DNA of 64,000 nucleotides from Alphaproteobacteria bacterium (GTDB lineage Bacteria; Pseudomonadota; Alphaproteobacteria; GCA-016699305): the NCBI GenBank assembly GCA_016699305.1, contig CP064970.1, positions 1,426,001-1,490,000 of the forward strand, given 5' to 3'. The position numbers were made by a program, and so were the translations under genes. The notes under the pieces are model-generated. The model did not search any database and was not told the origin of the DNA. It saw only the letters and a list, made by a program, of their open reading frames with translations. Positions 15,344-24,627 of this stretch are shown piece after piece. Position 1 is the stretch's first letter. Each line of letters starts with the position of its first letter.

Positions 15344-16053
15344 ATGAGGAATGCCATGATTGCTCTTGCGACGCTGCTGGTCGGTGTCAGTCTCGGTCTG
15401 CCGCAGCATGGGCCACACCGGGAGCGGCGTGTACCCAAGAGGGCGCGAACGCGAACAGCGATGGCTTTCTCACCTGTACCGGTGGGGTCTGGGTGTCGAA
15501 TGCCGTCCTGATGGGTACGACATCCGCCACATGCGATTCTACGAAGGCCGGATATATCCGCTATACCGGCGGCCAATTTGAGGGCTGTAATGGAACGGGC
15601 TGGATTCAGTTGGCGAGTAGTTCAAAGCTGATGGTCTACTCTTCTGACGGAACAACGGTTGTAGGCAATTATCTTGGGACATTAAATGCAGCGGATATAA
15701 GTAGCGATACGTGCATATATACGCTTTATGCCAATGAGACCACTGGCGTGGTTAAGAAGTTGGACAGTTTCGAATGTAATATAAATGGAGCTAATGCTAA
15801 TGTTTGGTTCTCTGGGGCAAATTGCACTGGAACGACGTACATCACAACTGGATCCTATTGGGGGTATTGCTGCACAGGAAGCGGTTACTGCACAACAAGC
15901 AAGTGTATGCCAGCAGCAGGAACCCCTTCCTCACATGCATATAACTCCTATAGACAGTCCGGCGGCACTTGCTCAAACGGCAGCAGCACGGCGAACAATA
16001 GCTTACCCACAAAACCTAATACTTGTGGCGACGGCCCTTGCCTCGTGAAATAA
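15344..16053 (+). pseudogene. third tip-like secreted protein gene, frame broken near the signal-peptide end
   Basis: ATG 15344 (after AATGAGG) opens a signal peptide MRNAMIALATLLVGVSLGL. The mature part is in another frame: AAAWATPGAACTQEGANANSDGF...CTGGVW, then CDSTKAGYIRYTGGQFEGCNGTGW and a Cys-rich C-terminus ending TCGDGPCLVK at 16053. The first block is the PilV-type C-terminal motif. The mature frame has no start codon between its upstream stop at 15307 and the CTQEG block. One base inserted near 15400-15412 would give GLAAAWATPG, a natural cleavage site. Either a recent frameshift, phase variation or a sequence error. It ends 15 bases before the convergent kdpD gene. Confidence 0.65.
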
Positions 16054-16068
16054 GATCCCTTACCGATT

Positions 16069-18777
16069 TCATGCAGGCCACGCTTTTGTGTTCGTCCGGT
16101 CTGTCATCACGTTCGGCGATGGCATGGCGGCGATGGGCAGACACAGGCGGATGCATGTGCCGTGCGAGTCTGGGCCAGATAATGCGGCGATGGTGCCGCC
16201 TTGGGACTCGATAAGGGCGCGGCAGATGGCCAGTCCCAATCCGGTGCCTTGTTGTCCATCTTCGGGTCGGGCCAGGCGTGTGAACATGGCAAAGATACGC
16301 TCGCGTTCGTTCTCGGGGATGCCGGGGCCTTCGTCCAATATATCCAGGCGAAGATGACCGGGGCCGTCCTCGGATGCGCGCAAGATGATGGGCGTGTCAG
16401 GCGGGGCGTAGAGGCAGGCATTCTCGATGATATGCTCTAGTGCCTTGACGGTTAAATCCGCATCTACCGCCAGAACGGGCAGATGCGCCGGAATATCCAA
16501 ACGGATGGCGCGACCTTGGGTCATGTCGGATTGCTTCGACAGGGCGCTTGTAACCAGCGTGGCTAGGTCGTGGCGTCCGGCTTGGGGCGTCACCTGACCC
16601 GCCACCAGGGCCGCCATATCCTGGAAGTTTTGCGTGAAATGCGCGATGCGTTGCGCCTGGGCACATACGCCGTCCAGCAAGGTGCGGCGTGCCTCGTCGG
16701 CCAGAGTCGGCCACATGTCGCGCAATTGACCGGCCATGTCACGCAAGAATAGACAAGGGCGCATCAGGTCCTGGCCGATCGAGGCCAGCCAGGCGGCGTG
16801 CAGATGTTCGTTTTCGGCTTTGATATGCGCCCTGGCCGCCGCTTCGCTCAATGCCAGCCGCTCTAGCGCGCCGCCCGTTTGTTGCGCGATGGTGTCCAAG
16901 AGCTCCATACGGTGCGCGCGATCGATGTCATCGGTGGTGTCCAAGCCGTCGAATCGCGCGCCCAGAACACCAAAGATCACTTCGCCCGAACTGAGCGGCA
17001 GAAACAGCCAGGGCGCGCCGGGCAGGGTGTCGGAATCATGTCCCGCCGGTTGCCCATGTTGCCATGACCATTGCGCGGCGGCGGTCGATGCGGTGTCCAG
17101 CGCGCCCATCGCGGGCATGCTGGCGGTGCGTTGCAACATGCCATGCTGATGCAACAGGGCCACGCTGGGCGTTTGCAACAGCACATGGGCGTGATGCACG
17201 GCCATCCAGGCCACCGCCTGCGAATCCACCGCCATAGCCATGGAACGGCTGCAATCGCTTATCAATCCCGACTGACGCAAATGGCGACGGCGCTGGCTTG
17301 CCTGAGCGTGGAGATGCCGCGACATACGTCCGGCCAAGGCGCCGCCGAGCAGTAAGATCAACAAAGGCAGGACTTCGCCGCTTTGCAAGAGGCCGCTTTG
17401 ATCGGCACCGCGCAAAAACGCCGCGTCCAGCAAGGCATAAGCCAACAGGGCCGCCACGATGGCCGGGGTCGTCCCCCAGCGCAGGCCGCCGCCGATGACG
17501 GCCAGCATCAGAAAAACCGGCGGCATGGCGTTGATGGCGTCGGTTCGAGGTGCGGCCTGTCCGGCCAGCCAAGCCAGCCCCGCCGCCCCCGCCACCGTCA
17601 GGCATGCGGCCAGGACGCGCGCCCCCAGATTGGTCAGGTCGGCGCGCGGACGATCACCGCGCTTTGTGGCCGTGCCGGCCACCAGCACATCGAATCCCTC
17701 TCCTTGCGCCACCAGACGATCGGCCAGGCTTGGCGATATGTGCCAGCCAATGCGCCGCCCACGGCCCAGAATGATGCGGCTGACATTATGCTCGCTGGCC
17801 GCCTCTAACAGAGTCTGCGCGATATTCTCGCCGGGCAAGATCAGGGTGCGTCCGCCCAATTGCTCGGCCAGACGCAAGGCGGCGGCCAGATGGCGACGGC
17901 CTTGGGTTTGCGATCCGCCGGGGCGTTCCACATGCACGGCCAACCAGGGCGCTTGCTGACGATCCGCCGAGCGTTTGGCGGCGCGGACCAGATTCTGTGC
18001 ATCGGGCGTATCGTCCAGCGCCACCATCATGCGTTCGCGCGTGGGCCATATGCCGTCCACTTGGTGGGTTTGTCGCCAATCCAGCATTTGATCGTCCACG
18101 CGGTCGGCGGCGGCACGCAGCGCCAATTCACGCAAAGCGGTCAAATTACCCGGCGCGAAGAATCCGGCCAAGGCGCGCTGGGCGCGTTCGGGCGCATAGA
18201 CCTTGCCCTCGGCCAGGCGTTTGAGCAAAGTCTCGGGCGGCAGGTCGATCAGCTCGATGGCGTCCGCCTGCTGCACGACGTGGTCGGGGATCGTTTCTTG
18301 CACCGGCGCGCCGGTGATGCGCGAGACCACATCGCTTTGGCTTTCCAAATGCTGGACGTTCAGCGTCGTCCAGACATCGATCCCGGCATCGCGCAGCTCT
18401 TCGATATCCTGCCAGCGTTTGGGATGGCGGCTGCCGGGCGCGTTGCTGTGCGCCAATTCGTCCACCAGGGCGACATGGGGGCGGCGCGCCAGCAATCCAT
18501 CCAGATCCATCTCGCGCACGGCCACGCGCTGATGATACAAGACGCGCCGGGGCAAGATCTCCAGACCACGCAGCAAAGTCTCGGTTTCTGGACGGCCATG
18601 GGTTTCCACGATTCCCACCGCCACATCGACGCCCTCGCCACGCAAGGCTTGGGCGGCGCGTAGCATGGCATAGGTCTTGCCCACGCCCGGCGCGAATCCC
18701 ATGAATATCTTCAGCTTGCCGCGCTGGGCGCGCGTCACTTCCTGCAGCAGGGCGTCGGGGTCTACTCCCTGGGACAT
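16069..18777 (-). CDS. kdpD: KdpD-like sensor protein with altered H-box
   Basis: 902 aa. The N-terminal KdpD domain (1-210) has the P-loop GFAPGVGKTY, GIVETHGR and DELAHSNAPGSRHPKR. A Usp-like domain (about 245-370) begins MMVALDDTPDAQ. Four membrane segments lie around 385-490, then a GAF-like region, and a C-terminal HisKA/HATPase pair with ENACLYAPP, DEGPGIP and GTGLGLAI. The canonical SHDLRTP H-box reads IGQDLMRP: the phospho-accepting His is Gln669 (codon 16771-16773). No kdpE or kdpFABC is nearby. It may act as a K+/stress sensor lacking autophosphorylation, or be decaying. Confidence 0.85.
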   Translation of the reverse strand: MSQGVDPDALLQEVTRAQRGKLKIFMGFAPGVGKTYAMLRAAQALRGEGVDVAVGIVETHGRPETETLLRGLEILPRRVLYHQRVAVREMDLDGLLARRPHVALVDELAHSNAPGSRHPKRWQDIEELRDAGIDVWTTLNVQHLESQSDVVSRITGAPVQETIPDHVVQQADAIELIDLPPETLLKRLAEGKVYAPERAQRALAGFFAPGNLTALRELALRAAADRVDDQMLDWRQTHQVDGIWPTRERMMVALDDTPDAQNLVRAAKRSADRQQAPWLAVHVERPGGSQTQGRRHLAAALRLAEQLGGRTLILPGENIAQTLLEAASEHNVSRIILGRGRRIGWHISPSLADRLVAQGEGFDVLVAGTATKRGDRPRADLTNLGARVLAACLTVAGAAGLAWLAGQAAPRTDAINAMPPVFLMLAVIGGGLRWGTTPAIVAALLAYALLDAAFLRGADQSGLLQSGEVLPLLILLLGGALAGRMSRHLHAQASQRRRHLRQSGLISDCSRSMAMAVDSQAVAWMAVHHAHVLLQTPSVALLHQHGMLQRTASMPAMGALDTASTAAAQWSWQHGQPAGHDSDTLPGAPWLFLPLSSGEVIFGVLGARFDGLDTTDDIDRAHRMELLDTIAQQTGGALERLALSEAAARAHIKAENEHLHAAWLASIGQDLMRPCLFLRDMAGQLRDMWPTLADEARRTLLDGVCAQAQRIAHFTQNFQDMAALVAGQVTPQAGRHDLATLVTSALSKQSDMTQGRAIRLDIPAHLPVLAVDADLTVKALEHIIENACLYAPPDTPIILRASEDGPGHLRLDILDEGPGIPENERERIFAMFTRLARPEDGQQGTGLGLAICRALIESQGGTIAALSGPDSHGTCIRLCLPIAAMPSPNVMTDRTNTKAWPA

Positions 18778-18816
18778 CAGATCGGCGCGTCCGTCGTCAT
18801 CCCGGCCTCTTTCGCT

Positions 18817-19374
18817 TTACGCTTCTGTGAGGGGTAGGCGCGTGGGGCCTTGGGCCGTGCGGCTCTCGGCCTGTTGACGATAGGCCTTGGTGCCAACCGC
18901 TTCCGCCGCCTTAGTCGAGGCCGTTTGATTCAAGGAATTTTGGATGCTTTGCATCCGATCCAGCCGAATATTTAATTGTTTTTCTTGCGCGGCGTCGCGC
19001 GCCTCGGGGTGCAGACTTTGGCCGATGCTCCACAGGCTTTCCGCCGCGTCCTGGGCGATGGCGCGCCACCGGTCGGCCTCGGCCTGGGCTTGCTGATGTT
19101 CACGGCGCATATCCGCCAATTGGCGGCGCAACTCGCGCACTTCTCGGCGCAAAGATTCGCATTCCAGAAAAATGACGCCGTGATCCGTGCTGCCGCCATA
19201 AAGCGGGGTTAGCTGCGCGCGCGCCGCGGCTGCGGCCAGGTCCGCGAAATTCAGTCCGGCCCGACCAAGCAAGGGGCGCGCCAAGCGCAAGGCCGCTTCG
19301 GCCTCGCCTTGTGCATCCGAATCCAGCATCGCCAGGATGCGCGGCAATCGCGCGCTTTCGTTTGTCTCGCTCAC
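18817..19374 (-). CDS. hypothetical coiled-coil protein, DUF2786-like N-terminus
   Basis: 185 aa. The N-terminus (LPRILAMLDSDAQGEAEAALRLARPLLGRAGL) resembles the short DUF2786 motif. Residues about 70-115 form a predicted coiled coil (ESLRREVRELRRQLADMRRE). The C-terminal part is polar with no motif I recognise. It lies 39 bases upstream of kdpD on the same strand, so the two may be co-transcribed. Cytoplasmic; role unknown. Confidence 0.65.
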   Translation of the reverse strand: MSETNESARLPRILAMLDSDAQGEAEAALRLARPLLGRAGLNFADLAAAAARAQLTPLYGGSTDHGVIFLECESLRREVRELRRQLADMRREHQQAQAEADRWRAIAQDAAESLWSIGQSLHPEARDAAQEKQLNIRLDRMQSIQNSLNQTASTKAAEAVGTKAYRQQAESRTAQGPTRLPLTEA

Positions 19375-19558
19375 ACCACAGATTCCTTCATGTCAAAAGG
19401 CCCCATGGCCGGATTTGCCACATTAGGGGACCTAGATTACCAGCCTCTTTGCCATGGCGCCAGTCGCCGCGCATGGATCTCGAACGGACCTTAACCGGCT
19501 ATTAACGCTATCCGCCGCATAGGTGAAGGATCATTCGACCATTTGGGGAGATAAGGCC

Positions 19559-21070
19559 ATGCTGACTTCAGCCGACACCATGGATATGGGATATCTTCCT
19601 GATCCCGTAACGTTAAGCTACGCCGCCGCGCTGCGTGGCGCAAGGCCGCGTTTGCCAGGTGAATCCTTTCATTACGCGGTTTTTGGCGCGGCTCACGCGC
19701 GCGCCATGGGGCTATTGGCGGCCAGCAATCCCGAGGGTGTCCTATGGAGCGTTGGCCCCGGGGCGGGCGCGGCCTTGGCACAGGAGAACCTGGCCAATTT
19801 ACGCGGCCTGGATTGTCCCTTGGACGATGTGGCCGAGCGTTTGCGTACGGGCAAGCTGGAACTACCTTTGTTGGATTATGCCGTGCTGGACCTCAGCCAG
19901 AACGAGATGGATGTCTCGGTACTGGCCGAAGTCTTCGCGTCGATCACGTTTTTGCTGGCCCCTGGGGGCTTGTTGGCGCTGCGCTATACGCCCTTTGATC
20001 CCGACACATCGGCCGATGCGCCTTTGGAGGCGGTGGCCGGGCGTTTGGCCGTGGACGCCACCACGCCGCAAGCTCGGCTGGAGCTGTTGGCGGATATCGA
20101 TGTTCTGGGCGGAACAAGAATGACGAACACCGCGCGCGTCGCATTGAACAAAGCTTTGGCCGACAAGAACGCGGATGCTTTTCTGGCGCGTTATGCCGCC
20201 TCGCCCAAGGCCGAGTCCTCGACCGCCGAGATCGCCGAAGGCTTGCGCGGCGTGGACCTGGTCTTTTTGGGCAATGCGGATGTTGCCGCCAATTATCTGG
20301 AGCTGACCGCTCCGGCGGCTATGCATCATGTTTTGGCGCGTCTGGCCACGCATCCGGCTTGTGAAATCGTCAAGGACATGGCCATGGGAACGCCGTTGCG
20401 CTGCGATTTGTGGTCGCGCCAGCCCCAGATGACGGCCAATCCCGTGCCGCGTTTCGGCGGATTCGCCTTTGGCGTTGTGCGACCGGTCGAGGATATTCCC
20501 GAAAGCCTGGTCTTTCCCGGCGGTCGCATCGACCTGTCTTCCGACATGTTCCGCCAGATGATCGCCGAGCTGGCCGCCGCCCCCATGACCATCGGCGATT
20601 ACCTGCAACACAAGGGCATATCGGATGAGGAGGAGGTTAAGAATATCCTGAGCGTCCTACAAATTCTGATTGCCGTGGGCGTGGTCGAGCCGATGCGTGC
20701 GCCTTTCTCGGGCGTTCTACCCACGGATCCCTCATGGCCCAAATTGGAAGGTCCGTACAATATCCGTTTGCGCTCGATCAGCGGCGGCGGCATGCCGTTT
20801 CCGGTGGCCTCGATCGTGCGCGGCCGTCCCATTCTGTTGCCCGGCATCACCGCGACCATCCTGAAGGCCGTGGATCAAGGCGGCATCAGCGAGGCCGGGG
20901 CGCGTTTGTCGCAATTGATCGAAAAGCATGGCCTGGGTACGGACCCGTCTTTGGCTGCGCTGGATGCGGGTGACAATGAGGCTCGATTGACGGCGTCTTG
21001 GCGTTTGGTGGAGCGTTTCTGCAACGACGATCTGCCATTCCTTGTGACCTATGGCGTGTTGCAAGCCTGA
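19559..21070 (+). CDS. methyltransferase-regulatory-domain-like protein
   Basis: 503 aa from ATG 19559, preceded by GGGGAG at 8 bases; a GTG at 19523 is less likely. The middle (residues about 40-200) resembles a class I methyltransferase fold without a clear SAM-binding glycine motif. The region from about 205 to 300 (TNTARVALNKALADKNADAFL...) resembles the methyltransferase regulatory domain found in many alphaproteobacterial methyltransferases. The C-terminal 170 residues look like a winged-helix-type domain. The next gene starts 12 bases after the stop. Substrate unknown. Confidence 0.5.
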   Translation: MLTSADTMDMGYLPDPVTLSYAAALRGARPRLPGESFHYAVFGAAHARAMGLLAASNPEGVLWSVGPGAGAALAQENLANLRGLDCPLDDVAERLRTGKLELPLLDYAVLDLSQNEMDVSVLAEVFASITFLLAPGGLLALRYTPFDPDTSADAPLEAVAGRLAVDATTPQARLELLADIDVLGGTRMTNTARVALNKALADKNADAFLARYAASPKAESSTAEIAEGLRGVDLVFLGNADVAANYLELTAPAAMHHVLARLATHPACEIVKDMAMGTPLRCDLWSRQPQMTANPVPRFGGFAFGVVRPVEDIPESLVFPGGRIDLSSDMFRQMIAELAAAPMTIGDYLQHKGISDEEEVKNILSVLQILIAVGVVEPMRAPFSGVLPTDPSWPKLEGPYNIRLRSISGGGMPFPVASIVRGRPILLPGITATILKAVDQGGISEAGARLSQLIEKHGLGTDPSLAALDAGDNEARLTASWRLVERFCNDDLPFLVTYGVLQA

Positions 21071-21082
21071 TCGGATGCGGAT

Positions 21083-22624
21083 GTGAGCGCGAAACCATTC
21101 GACCGCGCTTTAGCTTTGCATCAGTCGGGGCAGTTGGACGCGGCGGAGAGGCTGTATCGCGAGATTCTGCAGACCGAGCCGCTGCATGCCCATGCCTTGC
21201 ATCTTCTGGGCGTGTTGCTGCTGCAGCGTGGGCGGCATAACGAGGCTTTGGTCGCCATTGATGCGGCCTTGTTGGGCTTGCCCGGTCATGGGCCGGCGCA
21301 TTATCACCGCGCCGTCGCCTTGCGCGGCTTGGGATGTGCGGACGAGGCCATGCGCAGTTGTCGCCACGCGCTTGAATTATCTCCCAGCCATGCCGATGCC
21401 CATGATCTGCTGGCGCAGATATTGCGCGCGCAAGGCCAGTTGACGGATGCTTTGGCGTCGCATCGTCAGGCTTTGGCCTTGGCGCCAAACAATGCGCATC
21501 TGCATATGAATTACGGCGTCGCCTTGGTCGTGGCCGGAGATTATCAAGAGGCCGAGGCCGCTTATCGCAGGGCGCTGAATCTGCATCCCGCTTCGGCGGA
21601 GACTCACAACAATCTGGGCAATCTGCTGCGCGGCCAAGGCGTGTTGGACCGGGCTGTTTGCCACTATGCCAAGGCGCTGGAGTTTGCGCCCGATTATCAT
21701 GTAGCGGCGGTGAATAAGGGGCTGGCGCATCTGCTGCAAGGCGGATGGAACGAGGGCATGGCTTTGTTCGAGCGCCGTCCGGCACCGCCCTTTGCCCGGC
21801 ATCTTGATCCCGCGCGGCGTTGGCGCGTGGGGCAGCCCATGCCCAAGCGATTATTGGTCTATGCCGAGCAGGGCTTTGGCGACAGCATTCAATTCGCGCG
21901 CTTTCTGCCGGGGCTGGTCGCGCAAGGGGTGCAGGTGCATCTGCGCGTCCAAGCCGCTGTGTTGCCCCTGATGGCAGGTCTAGGATGCCAGATGGATATG
22001 GCGGTGGATGATCCCGCTCTGCCGACCCCCGATCATGACGCGCATGCGCCGTTGATGAGTTTGCCTTATCTGTGCGGCATCAATCCCTATGTCTTACCTT
22101 CCATGCCGTCCTATCTTTGTCCCGATCCCGCGCGTGGCGCCGACTGGGAATCTCGTTTGCCTTTGGCTATGCCAGGACGACAACGCCTGGGGATTGTCTG
22201 GGCGGGCAGCACGGGCCATTTGAACGACCGCAACCGATCCTTGGATTTTGAGCGCCTAAAGCCGCTTCTTGATATGCCGGGAATTCAATGGGTGTCCTTG
22301 CAAAAAGATCGTCTGCCTTCTTGCGGCCTGCCCGAAGGGATGGCCGAGATAGGGACACAGTTGGGCGATTTCGCCGATACGGCCGCGGCGTTGCAGAACC
22401 TGGACGGGCTGGTCACCGTGGATACGGCCACCGCCCATTTGGCCGGGGCCTTGGGGCTTCGTGCCTATGTGCTGCTGCCTTTCATTCCCGATTGGCGCTG
22501 GGGTCTTGGCGGCGTCACGACGCCTTGGTATGCCAGCTTGACCTTGATACGTCAGCCAGCCTTGGGCGATTGGGACGAGGCGATCAATGCTTTGGTCGCG
22601 CGGCTTTCGAATGGGCCTGTTTAG
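21083..22624 (+). CDS. TPR protein with C-terminal glycosyltransferase-like domain
   Basis: 513 aa from GTG 21083. Residues 1-235 are about six tetratricopeptide repeats (for example AHYHRAVALRGLGCADEAM and AETHNNLGNLLRGQG). Residues about 255-513 form a glycosyltransferase family 9/41-like domain: LLVYAEQGFGDSIQFARFLP, IVWAGS, SLQKD, VDTATAHLAGALG. Similar proteins often modify flagellin or surface polysaccharide, but the target is not evident here. It follows the methyltransferase-like gene by 12 bases, and its last 41 bases overlap the convergent transglycosylase gene. Confidence 0.75.
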   Translation: MSAKPFDRALALHQSGQLDAAERLYREILQTEPLHAHALHLLGVLLLQRGRHNEALVAIDAALLGLPGHGPAHYHRAVALRGLGCADEAMRSCRHALELSPSHADAHDLLAQILRAQGQLTDALASHRQALALAPNNAHLHMNYGVALVVAGDYQEAEAAYRRALNLHPASAETHNNLGNLLRGQGVLDRAVCHYAKALEFAPDYHVAAVNKGLAHLLQGGWNEGMALFERRPAPPFARHLDPARRWRVGQPMPKRLLVYAEQGFGDSIQFARFLPGLVAQGVQVHLRVQAAVLPLMAGLGCQMDMAVDDPALPTPDHDAHAPLMSLPYLCGINPYVLPSMPSYLCPDPARGADWESRLPLAMPGRQRLGIVWAGSTGHLNDRNRSLDFERLKPLLDMPGIQWVSLQKDRLPSCGLPEGMAEIGTQLGDFADTAAALQNLDGLVTVDTATAHLAGALGLRAYVLLPFIPDWRWGLGGVTTPWYASLTLIRQPALGDWDEAINALVARLSNGPV

Positions 22625-23675
22625 TTTTCTTGTTTTTTGTGGCAGTGGATTTCACACCATTCCCCGCCCCGCTTAGATAATCCGACATCTCGCCCGCCGT
22701 CAGGGCGAAGGAGGTGGATCTGTTCCAGCGCATCAAGACACGGAAATTCGGATAAACCAACCAAGTACTCGTGCCGGGACCGTCGGGTTGGATCAGGCTG
22801 GCGCGTAGGCCTGCGGCTTGCGGTAAGGCACCGCCAGTGCTGGTCCGCACACCCAAACGCTGCCATTCGGCCAGGGTCTTTGTGCTTTCCAGACCAATCA
22901 CGCCATGGGGCAGTTTCGCGGGAAGTTTGACGCGCCGGCCCCATCCTTGGCCCGGTTGCCAGCCTTCTGCGACCAGATAATTGGCGGCCGAGGCCAAGGC
23001 GTCGGGCGTGCTGCGCCAGATATCGCGGTGGCCATCGCCATCGCCGTCCACGGCGAAACGGATGAAGGTGGTGGGCATGAACTGCACCTGCCCCATCGCG
23101 CCTGCCCATGAGCCGGTCATTTGCAAAGGGTCCAGCCGTTCTTGCGCCGCCAGACGCAGGGCCTGCATCAGCTCTTGCCGGAAATAGGATGCGCGGCGCC
23201 CCTCATAAGCCAAGGTCGTCAACGCGCCGAATACGGGAAAACCGCCGGTGAGGCGTCCATAGCGCGTTTCGATTCCCCACAAAGCCACCACCACGCCGGC
23301 AGGGACACCCCAACGCTGGCTGACGGCGCGCAAGGTGGCCTGATGCGCGAGCATCTTTTGTTGACCCTGTTCTTTGAAGGCGGGAGTCAAAATGCGGCGC
23401 ATATAGACGGATGTGGGCAGACGGCCTTCGGGTTGGGCCTGATCCAACTCGATCACGCGCGGCAAGGGGGCCGCCCCGCTTAGGGCCGTGGTCACCAAAA
23501 GCGGCGGCAGACCTTCGGCCAATGCCTGTTGTCGCAGCCCCGACAACCAGGAATCAAAGGGCGTTACCTCAATCTGGCCGCCGGTGGCGCTGGATTCTCG
23601 AGCCGAAGCGGGGGTTACCAAGGCGGCCATACACACTGCCAGAATTAGGCCCCATATCCACAAACTTGAACGCAT
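22584..23675 (-). CDS. lytic murein transglycosylase, MltB family
   Basis: 363 aa. Cleaves the MurNAc-GlcNAc bond of peptidoglycan to 1,6-anhydro products. Signal peptide MRSSLWIWGLILAVCMAALVTPASA. Catalytic Glu in VALWGIETRYGR, followed by GSWAGAMGQVQFMPTTFIRFAVDGDGDGHRD, the MltB/SLT_2 signature, and ASAANYLVAEGWQPGQGWG. The C-terminal tail is basic. No peptidoglycan-binding domain is visible after the catalytic domain. It is convergent with the TPR gene and shares 41 bases with it. Confidence 0.9.
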   Translation of the reverse strand: MRSSLWIWGLILAVCMAALVTPASARESSATGGQIEVTPFDSWLSGLRQQALAEGLPPLLVTTALSGAAPLPRVIELDQAQPEGRLPTSVYMRRILTPAFKEQGQQKMLAHQATLRAVSQRWGVPAGVVVALWGIETRYGRLTGGFPVFGALTTLAYEGRRASYFRQELMQALRLAAQERLDPLQMTGSWAGAMGQVQFMPTTFIRFAVDGDGDGHRDIWRSTPDALASAANYLVAEGWQPGQGWGRRVKLPAKLPHGVIGLESTKTLAEWQRLGVRTSTGGALPQAAGLRASLIQPDGPGTSTWLVYPNFRVLMRWNRSTSFALTAGEMSDYLSGAGNGVKSTATKNKKTKQAHSKAARPKH

Positions 23676-23683
23676 GGCGCGGT

Positions 23684-24550
23684 CTATTCCGACATATGGG
23701 CGAGAATCTGATTACCACCGGCTTCCTTGGCGGCCTGCAGGGCCTGTTGCGCGGCTTGCAAGATGGCCTCGATCGAGGTGCCGGTTTGGGCGCTGGCCAA
23801 GCCGCCGACCAGGGTAATGCGCGCCACTTCGCCCGTGGCCATCGGCACCGGTTGGGCCTGTACGGCGATACGCACACGCTCCATCGCCTTGGCCGCTTCG
23901 GTCATGGCCGCACCCTTGAGCACCAACACGAATTCTAAGCTGTCCAGACGGTACATGTCGTCGAAAGAACGGACTTGCTGGCGGATCAGATTCGTGGTTT
24001 GAAGCAGGATGCGGTCGGCGGCTTCCTGGCCAAATGCCTTTTGAGCTTCGTCCATACCGTTCATCTCGATCACGGCCAGGCAAAAAGACGGTCCGCCGCG
24101 TTCAAAGCGTTTCTGTTCGCGCTCAATATCCTGCAAGAAGCCAAAACGCGATTTGACCCCTGTTAGGGGGTCCAGCCCCGCCGTGGCTTGGATCAGCTGC
24201 TTTTCCAGATGGCGCAAGGCGCGCAGCAATCCCGAGAATTCCTGAGTCAAATCGTCATAAGCGGGGCCAGCCATCTCGCCGCTGGCCTGGGTCGCCGTGG
24301 CTTTGTTGTGCAAGGCTTCGTAACGCTTCGCCACATCTTCGACCGGCGCGGAATCGAGAGCCATGCTGCTGGCCGATTGGCGTAGCCAATGCAAGAACAC
24401 GCTGGGCGATTCGATGCGCGCGGCGGCAGGCGCGGTGGACGCCGATTCCAGATTCAAGGCCTTGCGGTGCCAATGGGCGAACCATGCCAAATGGTCTTCT
24501 AGGGCGGCATCCAGGCGGGATAAGAGTTGTTCGGGAGGCAGTGCAGTCAT
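23684..24550 (-). CDS. degenerate GGDEF protein with CZB-like N-terminus
   Basis: 288 aa from ATG 24550 (MTALPPEQ); in-frame upstream Mets up to 24610 are possible. Residues 10-120 have DHLAWFAHWHRKAL...VFLHWL...YEALHNKA, reminiscent of the zinc-binding CZB domain of DgcZ, but the Cys position appears to be Ser. Residues about 135-288 are a GGDEF fold (LDPLTGVKSRFGF). The active-site RxGGDEF is replaced by RLDSLEF (23930-23947), so diguanylate cyclase activity is unlikely. It may bind c-di-GMP or GTP, or signal by protein contact. It lies 8 bases downstream of the transglycosylase start, same strand. Confidence 0.75.
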   Translation of the reverse strand: MTALPPEQLLSRLDAALEDHLAWFAHWHRKALNLESASTAPAAARIESPSVFLHWLRQSASSMALDSAPVEDVAKRYEALHNKATATQASGEMAGPAYDDLTQEFSGLLRALRHLEKQLIQATAGLDPLTGVKSRFGFLQDIEREQKRFERGGPSFCLAVIEMNGMDEAQKAFGQEAADRILLQTTNLIRQQVRSFDDMYRLDSLEFVLVLKGAAMTEAAKAMERVRIAVQAQPVPMATGEVARITLVGGLASAQTGTSIEAILQAAQQALQAAKEAGGNQILAHMSE

Positions 24551-24627
24551 CGCGTTTCCCATCGTCATATGGTAGAGGGACGGCAGATTCGCCGCAGACA
24601 GTATAAACACGATATGATGTCTACGCC

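Noticed and set aside
17860..18663. 267-aa plus-strand frame opposite kdpD
   Set aside because: KdpD domain motifs run through this stretch on the other strand.
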